From positions 1 through 7,000 of the forward strand of contig CATNEU010000078.1 in the NCBI GenBank assembly GCA_950097605.1: a stretch of DNA of 7,000 nucleotides, read 5' to 3'. The DNA comes from an uncultured Oscillospiraceae bacterium (GTDB lineage Bacteria > Bacillota > Clostridia > Oscillospirales > Ruminococcaceae). A model generated the notes under the pieces. That model was not told the DNA's origin, made no database searches, and saw only the letters and a list, made by a program, of their open reading frames with translations. A program made the position numbers and the translations under genes. Shown piece after piece: positions 1 to 6,220 of this stretch (within the stretch, counting starts at the first letter, position 1; each line of letters opens with the position of its first letter).

Positions 1-772
1 CCGGCAGAAGCAGGTCGATTACACGGCCTTTTTCCGAAATCGGCAAGCCGCCAATCTCCCGCTGGTCCGGGTTTTCCTGCGCGCTGTTTCCCCGGTTTTC
101 CATAGCATTCCTTTCAAACGCTGCCATCGGCCCAAAATCCAGCCGCAGCGCGCAGACCGCCGCCACCATCACAAGGGTCGCAATTGCATAGAAGTTATAG
201 GGAATTGTGCGCACAAAGGCGTCCAGGCCCGAAAGCCCGGTGCTCTCCGGAATATAGGACACAACAGAAGCGGCCCAGCTCGAAACCGGTGCCAGGATGC
301 AGACCGGCGCTGCGGTGGCGTCGAGGATATACGCCAGCTTTGCGCGGGACACGCCGTGCCGGTCGGTCACCGGACGCATCACGGTACCCACGGTCAGGCA
401 GTTGAAATAGTCGTCGATGAAAAGCAGGCAGCCCAGAGCCGCCGTCGCAAGCTGCGCCCCGGCGCGCGAGCGGATTTTACCCGAAGCCCATTCTCCATAG
501 GCGCGCGAACCGCCCGCCATCGTAACCGTGGTGACCAATGCGCCCAATAGCCCGAGGAAAACGAGGATATCCGCATGTTCCCCAATTTTGCGGGTCATAA
601 GTCCCATCGCCGTCTCTACGCCGGCAAGCGGGTTCCCGCCCATATAGACCAGCGCGCCGGCCAAAATGCCTGCAAGCAACGAGGGCAGGACCTCCTTTGT
701 AAGCAGCGCCAGCGCGATTGCAACGAGCGGCGGTAACAGCGACCACCATCCCGCATGCAGCGTGAACTCCAT
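1..772 (-). CDS. NhaC-family Na+/H+ antiporter, N-terminal part (cut by left window edge)
   Basis: This is an integral membrane secondary transporter that, by family, exchanges Na+ (or a small organic acid/cation pair) for H+ across the cytoplasmic membrane. The reverse strand reads open from ATG at 772 to the window edge (257 codons), roughly half of a usual NhaC-family protein. The start follows an AAAGGGG ribosome binding site about six bases upstream. The N-terminus reads SLLPPLVAIALALLTKEV (residues 11-28), a hallmark opening of this family. Five or six hydrophobic segments follow (about 9-25, 28-46, 66-86, 105-121, 145-170, 191-212). The stretch LLFIDDYFNCLTVGTVMRP (116-134), with its paired acidic residues, is the family's conserved core. 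Residues 213-250 form a hydrophilic loop. The gene is divergent from the MoxR operon. Ion and substrate specificity cannot be told; relatives include malate/lactate (MleN-like) antiporters. Confidence 0.88.
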   Translation of the reverse strand, partial: MEFTLHAGWWSLLPPLVAIALALLTKEVLPSLLAGILAGALVYMGGNPLAGVETAMGLMTRKIGEHADILVFLGLLGALVTTVTMAGGSRAYGEWASGKIRSRAGAQLATAALGCLLFIDDYFNCLTVGTVMRPVTDRHGVSRAKLAYILDATAAPVCILAPVSSWAASVVSYIPESTGLSGLDAFVRTIPYNFYAIATLVMVAAVCALRLDFGPMAAFERNAMENRGNSAQENPDQREIGGLPISEKGRVIDLLLP

Positions 773-801
773 ATTGCCACCCCTTTCCCGTGTGCATATT
801 T

Positions 802-815
802 GTGTTTTTGAACAC
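802..815. repeat. Short inverted repeat in the antiporter leader
   Basis: GTGTT at 802-806 and AACAC at 811-815 are perfect inverted arms around a four-base centre. The element lies between the candidate leftward promoter and the antiporter start, where an operator or a small 5'-UTR hairpin could act. With five-base arms it may also be chance. No regulator is identified. Confidence 0.3.
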
Positions 816-817
816 GA

Positions 818-848
818 ATTCTTAAGATTTAGCCATTATTCTTGTCAA
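818..848 (-). promoter_or_regulatory. Candidate leftward promoter for the NhaC-family gene (weak)
   Basis: Read on the minus strand, a perfect TTGACA -35 box lies at 848-843. The best -10 candidate is AAGAAT at 823-818 (four of six consensus bases, 19-base spacer); TTAAGA at 825-820 with a 17-base spacer is a poorer match. The -35 is convincing but the -10 is not, so the exact promoter is uncertain. It would start transcription some 40 bases upstream of the antiporter ATG. Confidence 0.35.
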
Positions 849-870
849 TATACACATTTGATGATATGAT
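842..870 (+). promoter_or_regulatory. Rightward sigma-A-type promoter for the MoxR operon
   Basis: TTGTCA at 842-847 and TATGAT at 865-870 are separated by 17 bases. Each box matches five of six consensus bases at ideal spacing. Transcription would begin near 876-878. It is the best rightward promoter seen before the operon, about 264 bases before the first start codon. A second, weaker -10-like TACAAT sits at 940-945 without a convincing -35. The -35 box overlaps the leftward TTGACA on the other strand. Confidence 0.65.
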
Positions 871-1140
871 TATAGAGAAAGCATGGAATGATTTTGTAGA
901 AAAAAGGCGAATTCTTCTCTAAACCGACCTGTAATGCGATACAATATAAGGGAATTGCTTGCATTGCTTTGGCAAGTTCTCCGGTTTTTGTTTGGCATCC
1001 AGCCGGACCATACTCTATTCAGTATCTCCCTGCCGGCGCGCAGATAAACACATTCCCTGCAAAAACGCCGCTGCGGCTTTCCGGCAAAATTGAGAAGGAA
1101 ATCGAGAAGGAATTGTTCATCAAAAGGAGGAAGCAACGAA
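871..1140 (+). other. Long non-coding 5' leader of the MoxR operon
   Basis: No well-supported gene lies here. Visible elements are short: inverted arms TAGAGAA/TTCTCTA at 873-879 and 915-921; a small stem CTTGC/GCAAG at 958-962 and 972-976; TCCGG/CCGGA arms a little downstream; and a GCCG-CTG-CGGC hairpin near 1069. A near-tandem GAGAAGGAA repeat (about 1092-1112) precedes the ribosome binding site. None is followed by a U-run, so no attenuator terminator is evident, and I recognise no known riboswitch. A 37-codon reading frame at 934-1047 lacks a ribosome binding site and is not called as a gene. Confidence 0.45.
1123..1130 (+). promoter_or_regulatory. Ribosome binding site deciding the MoxR start
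   Basis: AAAGGAGG lies 10 bases before ATG at 1141. This selects 1141 over the upstream in-frame ATG at 1090, which has no such site and would add 17 unconserved-looking residues. An ATG at 1153 is a possible but less well spaced alternative. Confidence 0.8.
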
Positions 1141-2124
1141 ATGGAGACAACTATGGGAACCCAGGCGGAATACAGCGACGCACACCATGACGAATACCTG
1201 CGCCGCGCCCGTGCGGTCTGCGAGCAGGTGGGCCGGGTCATTCTCGGTAAAAACAGAAGCGTGCGGCTTTTGATGCTCGCCATGCTGGCGGGCGGACACG
1301 TTCTGATCGAGGACGTGCCGGGCGTTGGCAAAACCTCGTTGGCGGTGGCGCTCTCCCGCGCGACCAGCCTTTCGTATAACCGCATCCAGTTTACGCCGGA
1401 CGTGATGCCGTCCGACGTCGTCGGATTCACCATGTACCAACAGGATACACACTCCTTTCTCTATAAGCCCGGCATGGTCATGTGCAATGTGCTGCTCGCG
1501 GACGAGATCAACCGCACCTCGAGCAAAACCCAGTCCAGCCTGCTCGAAGCGATGGAGGAGTACCGCGTCTCGGTGGACGGAACCTCCCACGAGCTGCCCC
1601 GCCCGTTTTTTGTAATGGCCACGCAAAACCCGCTGGGCTTCATCGGCACCATGCCGCTCCCCGAAGCGCAGCTCGACCGGTTTATCCTAAAGCTGCGTCT
1701 GGGCTACCCAAGCATCGCGGACGAGGTGCGCATCATTGCGGACCGGCGCACGAGCGAACCCGTCGATGCGGTAGAACCGGTCGCCTCGGGCGAGGACATT
1801 CTGGCAATGCAAAAAATCGTGCAATCCATTCATATCAGCGAGGAACTGCTGACCTATATCGTGCAGCTTGTTGCCGAAACGAGAGGCGACGACAAAATTG
1901 AGCTGGGCGCCAGCCCACGCGCGTCGCTCGCGCTGATGAAGCTCTCGCAGGCGCACGCCTTTCTCAGCGGCCGGGATTTCGCCACGGTGGATGATATCAT
2001 CGAGGTCTTCCTGCCGGCCATGCGGCACCGCATTCATCTCAAACCCAAATGCCGGGTGGAGCAGCTCACAGAGGACGACGTGCTGACACAGGCGTTCCAG
2101 CGCGTGAAACCGCCCATCCGTTAG
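1141..2124 (+). CDS. MoxR-family AAA+ ATPase
   Basis: This is a cytoplasmic ATPase of the MoxR branch of AAA+ proteins, thought to act as a chaperone-like remodeller of VWA-domain partners. The 327-residue product is normal for the family. Visible motifs, in order, are Walker A EDVPGVGKT (57-65), Walker B VLLADEINR (117-125), sensor-1 ATQNP (160-164, Asn163), the MoxR signature PLPEAQLDRF (172-181), and sensor-2 GASPRAS (256-262, Arg260). The C-terminal helical lid domain follows (about 215-327). All key residues are present, so it should be an active ATPase. It is the first gene of the operon, and its stop codon overlaps the ribosome binding site of the DUF58 gene nine bases before that start. 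Family assignment is very secure; the specific substrate is unknown. Confidence 0.96.
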   Translation: METTMGTQAEYSDAHHDEYLRRARAVCEQVGRVILGKNRSVRLLMLAMLAGGHVLIEDVPGVGKTSLAVALSRATSLSYNRIQFTPDVMPSDVVGFTMYQQDTHSFLYKPGMVMCNVLLADEINRTSSKTQSSLLEAMEEYRVSVDGTSHELPRPFFVMATQNPLGFIGTMPLPEAQLDRFILKLRLGYPSIADEVRIIADRRTSEPVDAVEPVASGEDILAMQKIVQSIHISEELLTYIVQLVAETRGDDKIELGASPRASLALMKLSQAHAFLSGRDFATVDDIIEVFLPAMRHRIHLKPKCRVEQLTEDDVLTQAFQRVKPPIR

Positions 2125-2133
2125 GAGAAGCCT

Positions 2134-3384
2134 ATGAAACGATCCAAAATCATCTATTGCAGCGCGCTGGCCCTCGCGGCGGCGGCCTGCTTGTTTCTGC
2201 TCGACCGGATTGCAACCATGTTTGTCGCGCTGCTGGTGCTGTTTGCGCTCGCGGTCTGGTTTTTGCTGCTGGGCACCGCGTCCAAACTGCAGGCAGGCTT
2301 CGTGAAGCAGTCGCTGACAGCCGAAAAAAACGCGGGGGCCACCGCGCAGATCCGTATTTTCAACAACAGCGGCGTACCCTTCCCCCATCTGCGGCTCGGC
2401 GTGCAGGTGCGGGAAGATCAACTGCTATACAGCGCGTCCTGTCCGGAAAAAAGCAGCTACCTGCTGCAGCTCGATCTCCCGGACGCGCATATTGGCCGCT
2501 ATTTTGTCAAGATCCCCTATTTGGACCTCTACGACGTGGCGGGACTCACGAAAAAAAGAATCAAGATGGAGCAAACCCTTCAGGTGACCATTGCGCCGCG
2601 GCGGCTGCCGATGAAAGCGCCGGTATCGCAAAACCTGCTGCGTCCCGGCGCGGCTTCGCAGAGCGCCCACATTGCGCAAAACAGCCGGCTGCATGTCCAC
2701 GACAACACCGGGGAAATCAGCGAGCTGCGGGAGTACCGCCCGGGTGACAATTTGCGGGACGTGCACTGGAAACTCACCGGCAAGTTCGACACACTTATGG
2801 TGCGGCAATACATGCCCCAGAATCAAAACCGGCTCTGCATCTGTCTGGATATCTACTCCGGCGTGGGGCAGAGCGATGGATTCGACGGCATGGTGGAAAC
2901 CGCCCTCGCGCTTGCCAGCAATTGCGTGGAAAACGCTCTGCCCTGCGTTGTGAGCTGCTATGACCCAGGCGCCGAGCAGGTGCTTTCCTGGGAAATTGAC
3001 ACGGTGCAGGACTATGAAACCCTCTTTGAGAGCGTGCTCTCCCTCAGCAGGGATTCCACGGACGCCGCGCCGCCGAACGCCTATTACGAGACGCTCCTGG
3101 ACGTGCAGGGCGCGGGGGTCTGCCTTGTAGCCGCCTCTGTGCCCGACCAACTCGGCGGCAGGCTGCGCGCACTGGCCGAGGCCGTGCCGGTGTACATGCT
3201 CCTGTGCGAGGAACCAAACGCGCCCGAAGCGCCCGACGGCATCCCGGAGGAGGTGCGTCTGCACCGTCTGGATTGCAGCCGCCTGCGGGAGGACATTGCG
3301 GAACTCGACCTGCTGCACGCCGCCGTCCGCGGAAAGACGGCTGCAACCCCTGGAAAGGAGGGATCCCATGCGCCGCTTGCCTGA
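2134..3384 (+). CDS. DUF58 family protein with VWA-like domain, membrane-anchored
   Basis: This 416-residue protein belongs to the DUF58 family, the usual genomic partner of MoxR ATPases. The N-terminus has two hydrophobic segments (about 6-22 and 26-47) forming a membrane hairpin, as is typical. A beta-rich region follows (about 60-160). The diagnostic DUF58 motif, REYRPGDNLRDVHWKLTGK, is at 199-217, followed by LMVRQY (221-226). The VWA-like fold begins at LCICLDIYSG (234-243), but the classical DxSxS metal site is degenerate here: Asp239 is kept, Tyr replaces the first Ser, and Gly replaces the second. The start at 2134 is supported by AGGAGA at 2123-2128, overlapping the MoxR stop codon. 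The end overlaps the next gene by 17 bases, which suggests translational coupling. The molecular role is not established; it probably bridges the ATPase and the membrane transglutaminase-like protein. Confidence 0.92.
   Translation: MKRSKIIYCSALALAAAACLFLLDRIATMFVALLVLFALAVWFLLLGTASKLQAGFVKQSLTAEKNAGATAQIRIFNNSGVPFPHLRLGVQVREDQLLYSASCPEKSSYLLQLDLPDAHIGRYFVKIPYLDLYDVAGLTKKRIKMEQTLQVTIAPRRLPMKAPVSQNLLRPGAASQSAHIAQNSRLHVHDNTGEISELREYRPGDNLRDVHWKLTGKFDTLMVRQYMPQNQNRLCICLDIYSGVGQSDGFDGMVETALALASNCVENALPCVVSCYDPGAEQVLSWEIDTVQDYETLFESVLSLSRDSTDAAPPNAYYETLLDVQGAGVCLVAASVPDQLGGRLRALAEAVPVYMLLCEEPNAPEAPDGIPEEVRLHRLDCSRLREDIAELDLLHAAVRGKTAATPGKEGSHAPLA
3354..3362 (+). promoter_or_regulatory. Internal ribosome binding site of the transglutaminase gene
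   Basis: AAAGGAGGG lies inside the last codons of the DUF58 gene, five bases before ATG at 3368. It selects 3368 over an upstream in-frame ATG at 3296 that has no such site. It lies within translated DUF58 sequence, so coupling of the two genes is likely. Confidence 0.82.
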
Positions 3385-5932
3385 TTCTTTGGCTTCCCTG
3401 GGTTCTCCCCGCGTTTTGGACGGCGCGCCTGGAGAGGGGTCCCGCGCGGTCGGGTTCTTCGGCTGCTGGCTGACAGTCCTCCTCGGCGTGCTTGGCGTGC
3501 AGTTTTCCCTGCTGACGATGTTCGGTATCGAGCTGGGCCCGGTTATGCCGTTGTTTTTCGGCATTCTCTTCTCGTTTGTCTGCAGCGTGCCGTTTTTCTG
3601 TACGCAAAAGCGGTTTGAGCGGACTGTGTTCCTGTGTATTTTCCTCTTTTTTGTACTCACCGTAGTCCTGTTCAGCCGGGTGATACTCTACTCGCTCAAT
3701 ACGTTTTTGAATGTCTGTATCAACCGCATCAACCAAAACAGCATCGTTACGCTGACGAATTTCGACCTTTCGGTGCTCAACCACAAAATCCTCTATATGT
3801 CGCTGCCGTATACCACCACCTATGGCGTCGCGTTGGCGTTTGTGGCCGCGCTGTTTTCGCAATTGTTTGCGTTTTTCACGTTCAGCGTCCGTCTGCCCGC
3901 GATACCGGTGGTGCTTTCGGCGGCGGTTTTGGGCAGCGGATTGTTCTGCCTGCTGCTGCCGGGACCCATCCCGTTTCTGCTGCTCATTGGCTTCTGCCTG
4001 GCCGCGCTGTTTGGAAAGGCAGGACGGCGAACCGCGCCCGCCGTCGTGCTCGAACGCGTCAACCGCAAGAAAGTGCGGACCGGCGCGCAAGCATCCAAAG
4101 CCGAAAAGCGCGCGAAGCGCTCCCCGGCCGGCGCCGCCGCGTTTTATATGACGGTATTTCTGTTGATCGGTTCGCTTTTGTCCGCTCTCTTGATCCCGCA
4201 GGACCTGCATTTCCGGGACGACCAGTTCGCCAAATGGAGCGAGCAATTGGGCCGCGCCCTGTTTGGGGAAGGAGGCGGCAGTGGTTTTGGCAACTTTGGC
4301 GGCGTGGGCAACGGTTCGCTCCGCAACCTCGAAAGCCTCAGCTTCACGGGGCGCGAGGTGTTTACGGTGCGTGGGAATCCCCCCACCGACCTCTATCTGC
4401 GGGCGCGCGCAAGCGCCGTTTACCGCCAAAACCAGTGGAGCGCCGAAGAGCAGCCTCTCCCGCCGTTCCGGCAAGGCTACGCCAGCACCGTGGAAACCTA
4501 TTTTAACGACCGCCTTGAAGGGCGCTTTGGCAGCCCCGAAAGCCTCGGGTTCCTGCCCGGCAGTTATACAATCGACCCGGTGGACAGCATGGCACGCCTG
4601 GAACCTCCTCTTTTCGTTTATCCGGCCGACTACGTGATCGACTTCTCTGCCAACAGCCCTGAGGAGGACCTATTCGCATACACGGTCCCAAAGATGGACC
4701 AAGAACAGATGGATGTCTTCCGCATTTCCCAGCAGGAATTTCTGAGCCGGGCCCAGCAGGCCGCAGAGGAGGCCGCCGGGCAGGGTGAGCGGCTCTATTT
4801 CATGGACTGGTATGTGCTCGAAGACGCACCAAGCACATATGACGGCAGCGAATACTTCGGCAAAGCCTCGATCCCCGGCGTGGACGGCGTCGAGGACGAC
4901 GCCGGTTTTTATGCCGCGCTTCGGACGCTTGCACAGGAAATCCTTGATGAATACGGTCTGGGCGATGCAGAGGATATTGGCAAAGAGGAGTACTACGCTG
5001 TGGCCAGCGCCTTTGCGTCGTATCTGTCCACCCATTATTCCTATACGCTGGAACCAGGCGGCCCCGCGTCCCGGAACGACGACGTGGTGGAATACTTCCT
5101 CTTTGAGAACCGCAAGGGCTTCTGCGTGCACTTCGCGTCCGCGATGACCCTGCTGCTGCGCACCATTGATGTTCCCACACGCTATGCCGAAGGGTATGCC
5201 GTTTCGTCCAGCCAGTTCACCGATGGTGCAGCCACCGTACGGGACCGCAATGCACACGCTTGGCCCGAAGTCTTTATCGAGGGAATCGGATGGCTGCCGT
5301 TTGAGCCCACACCGGGCGGCGGCGCGCTGGCGGAACACAACCCGCCTTCTTCGCAGCCGTCGTCGTCAGAGGGCTCCTCTTCCACATCTTCGGCGCAGAG
5401 CTCTTCGCAATCCGCCGTAAGCAGCTCGCAGCAGCCGTCGTCGTCCGGCAGTGCCAGCTCGAAGGCGCCGGGACCTGCCGGAAACGAACAGGGCACGGCC
5501 GGCCTTCTGGTCCTCTATTTGGCAGCCGCCGCGGTGCTGCTGGTCCTGGGTGTGATCCTGCGCAGGCATCTGCTGCTTTACAAAAGGCGGCGTTCGTTCG
5601 ACGCGGAGGTGATTGGCTGCGATGCGGCAATCGGCAACCTCTACGCATATCTCTGCACGCTGCTTGCCAAATGGGAGCTTGCGCGCGGCGCCGACGAGCC
5701 GTTCCCCGCCTTTGCACAGCGGGTGCAGCAGCATCCGGCGGCCCATGACACCGGGGTACCGTTTGAAGAGCTGTTTGCCGCCGTTCTGCGCGCGCGGTTC
5801 GACAATACGCCCTGCAGCGAGCAGGATTACCGGCTTGTCCACGACGGCGTGGAGAAACTCGCCGCCGCGCTTGCTGCTTCCAGCCCCCTTTATAAACGAT
5901 TCTATTACCGCTATCTGCTTTGCATCCTGTAA
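3368..5932 (+). CDS. Multi-pass membrane transglutaminase-like protein (TgpA type) with DUF4129-like C-terminus
   Basis: This 854-residue membrane protein has an extracytoplasmic transglutaminase/cysteine-peptidase-like domain. About seven hydrophobic segments occupy the N-terminal part (about 30-50, 54-77, 86-110, 150-172, 176-197, 199-217, 257-277). A large outside region follows, with a Gly-rich linker (300-317) and a YLRARASAVYRQNQW stretch (343-357) typical of TgpA-like proteins. The transglutaminase core is about 540-650. Its likely triad is Cys586 in KGFCVHFASAM, His630 in RNAHAWPEV, and Glu646 in GWLPFEPTPG; the acidic position is Glu, as in many relatives. A Ser/Gln/Pro-rich linker (661-700) leads to a last membrane helix (711-732) and a cytoplasmic DUF4129-like tail (about 740-835). 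It is the last gene of the operon, overlapping DUF58 by 17 bases. The substrate is unknown; a role at the cell envelope is inferred. Confidence 0.93.
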   Translation: MRRLPDSLASLGSPRVLDGAPGEGSRAVGFFGCWLTVLLGVLGVQFSLLTMFGIELGPVMPLFFGILFSFVCSVPFFCTQKRFERTVFLCIFLFFVLTVVLFSRVILYSLNTFLNVCINRINQNSIVTLTNFDLSVLNHKILYMSLPYTTTYGVALAFVAALFSQLFAFFTFSVRLPAIPVVLSAAVLGSGLFCLLLPGPIPFLLLIGFCLAALFGKAGRRTAPAVVLERVNRKKVRTGAQASKAEKRAKRSPAGAAAFYMTVFLLIGSLLSALLIPQDLHFRDDQFAKWSEQLGRALFGEGGGSGFGNFGGVGNGSLRNLESLSFTGREVFTVRGNPPTDLYLRARASAVYRQNQWSAEEQPLPPFRQGYASTVETYFNDRLEGRFGSPESLGFLPGSYTIDPVDSMARLEPPLFVYPADYVIDFSANSPEEDLFAYTVPKMDQEQMDVFRISQQEFLSRAQQAAEEAAGQGERLYFMDWYVLEDAPSTYDGSEYFGKASIPGVDGVEDDAGFYAALRTLAQEILDEYGLGDAEDIGKEEYYAVASAFASYLSTHYSYTLEPGGPASRNDDVVEYFLFENRKGFCVHFASAMTLLLRTIDVPTRYAEGYAVSSSQFTDGAATVRDRNAHAWPEVFIEGIGWLPFEPTPGGGALAEHNPPSSQPSSSEGSSSTSSAQSSSQSAVSSSQQPSSSGSASSKAPGPAGNEQGTAGLLVLYLAAAAVLLVLGVILRRHLLLYKRRRSFDAEVIGCDAAIGNLYAYLCTLLAKWELARGADEPFPAFAQRVQQHPAAHDTGVPFEELFAAVLRARFDNTPCSEQDYRLVHDGVEKLAAALAASSPLYKRFYYRYLLCIL
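5353..5445 (+). repeat. Low-complexity Ser-rich linker DNA with a 15-base direct repeat
   Basis: An identical 15-base unit, GCAGCCGTCGTCGTC, occurs at 5353-5367 and again at 5431-5445 in the same reading frame, coding for Gln-Pro-Ser-Ser-Ser. The DNA between is rich in TCG, TCC and AGC serine codons. This is the linker tethering the transglutaminase domain to the last membrane helix. Repeats of this type can change length by slippage or recombination. The 78-base distance is a multiple of three, so loss of one unit would keep the frame. Confidence 0.75.
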
Positions 5933-5952
5933 GGAAAAGCGGGTACAGTTGC

Positions 5953-6007
5953 AAACAGCCGGATCAGAATGCCAGTTCTCACTGCATGACGATCCGGCTG
6001 TTTTTTT
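5953..6007 (+). terminator. Intrinsic terminator of the MoxR-DUF58-transglutaminase operon
   Basis: Thirteen-base perfect inverted arms (AAACAGCCGGATC at 5953-5965; its complement at 5991-6003) flank a 25-base loop. A run of seven T (6001-6007) overlaps the end of the right arm. It lies 20 bases after the operon's last stop codon. The loop is longer than usual, but the GC-rich perfect stem and T-run make the call strong. There is no comparable T-run for the opposite direction. Confidence 0.93.
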
Positions 6008-6118
6008 CCGCAAATGCGGTATCCCGGCGCCGATAGGCAGAAGCCATAAATATGCCATGGGTAAATTGTTGTAGCTGCCGATTTACATGCAGAATATTAC
6101 ATATTTTCCCATAATTCA
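6008..6118. other. Intergenic spacer between operon terminator and next promoter
   Basis: No gene is seen. A small hairpin CCGC-AAAT-GCGG sits at 6008-6019, directly after the terminator T-run but with no T-run of its own. Inverted arms GTAAAT/ATTTAC at 6061-6066 and 6081-6086 lie upstream of the promoter and could be an operator, but are short enough to be chance. Confidence 0.4.
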
Positions 6119-6146
6119 TTGACATAAAATTTGGATGTGCTATGCT
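6119..6146 (+). promoter_or_regulatory. Strong sigma-A-type promoter with extended -10 for the RHS-like gene
   Basis: A perfect TTGACA at 6119-6124 is followed after 16 bases by TATGCT at 6141-6146, preceded by TGC (extended -10, 6138-6140). AT-rich DNA just upstream (about 6090-6118) could serve as an UP element. Transcription would start near 6153, giving a leader of about 68 bases before the start codon. This separates the downstream gene from the terminated operon. Confidence 0.8.
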
Positions 6147-6204
6147 GAGACTATAGAAAATGGCAAATGGTGACGCAACCATACAGATTTTGTGCAGAAA
6201 AGAA

Positions 6205-6212
6205 AGAGGAGG
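6205..6212 (+). promoter_or_regulatory. Ribosome binding site of the RHS-like gene
   Basis: AGAGGAGG lies eight bases before ATG at 6221, an optimal arrangement. The following codons give a classical signal peptide, which confirms this start. Confidence 0.88.
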
Positions 6213-6220
6213 CGTTTTGA

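Noticed and set aside
958..990. Possible attenuator: CTTGC/GCAAG stem followed by a TTTTT run
   Set aside because: The stem has only five pairs and the T-run is separated from it by TTCTCCGG, so it does not form an intrinsic terminator.
934..1047. A 37-codon frame (starting MRYNIRELLALLW) in the MoxR leader, considered as a leader peptide
   Set aside because: There is no ribosome binding site ahead of its ATG, no run of regulatory codons, and no following attenuator hairpin with a T-run.
870..1433. Minus-strand 187-codon open frame covering the divergent region
   Set aside because: It lies largely antisense to the leader and the MoxR 5' end, ends inside the rightward promoter, and its translation shows no domain.
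3296..3367. Upstream start giving a 24-residue longer transglutaminase protein
   Set aside because: No ribosome binding site precedes 3296, whereas AAAGGAGGG sits five bases before ATG 3368, and the extra residues are an out-of-frame reading of the DUF58 C-terminus.
2425..4474. Two long minus-strand open frames (3660-2425, 411 codons; 4474-3044, 476 codons) overlapping the DUF58 and transglutaminase genes
   Set aside because: Their translations are rich in Arg, Gly, Ala and Pro with no recognisable domain, they lack good ribosome binding sites, and they mirror well-recognised plus-strand genes in GC-rich DNA, where antisense frames commonly stay open.
6061..6086. GTAAAT/ATTTAC inverted arms upstream of the RHS-like promoter as an operator
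   Set aside because: Six-base AT-rich arms with a 14-base gap are easily found by chance; noted in the spacer entry but not claimed as a regulatory site.
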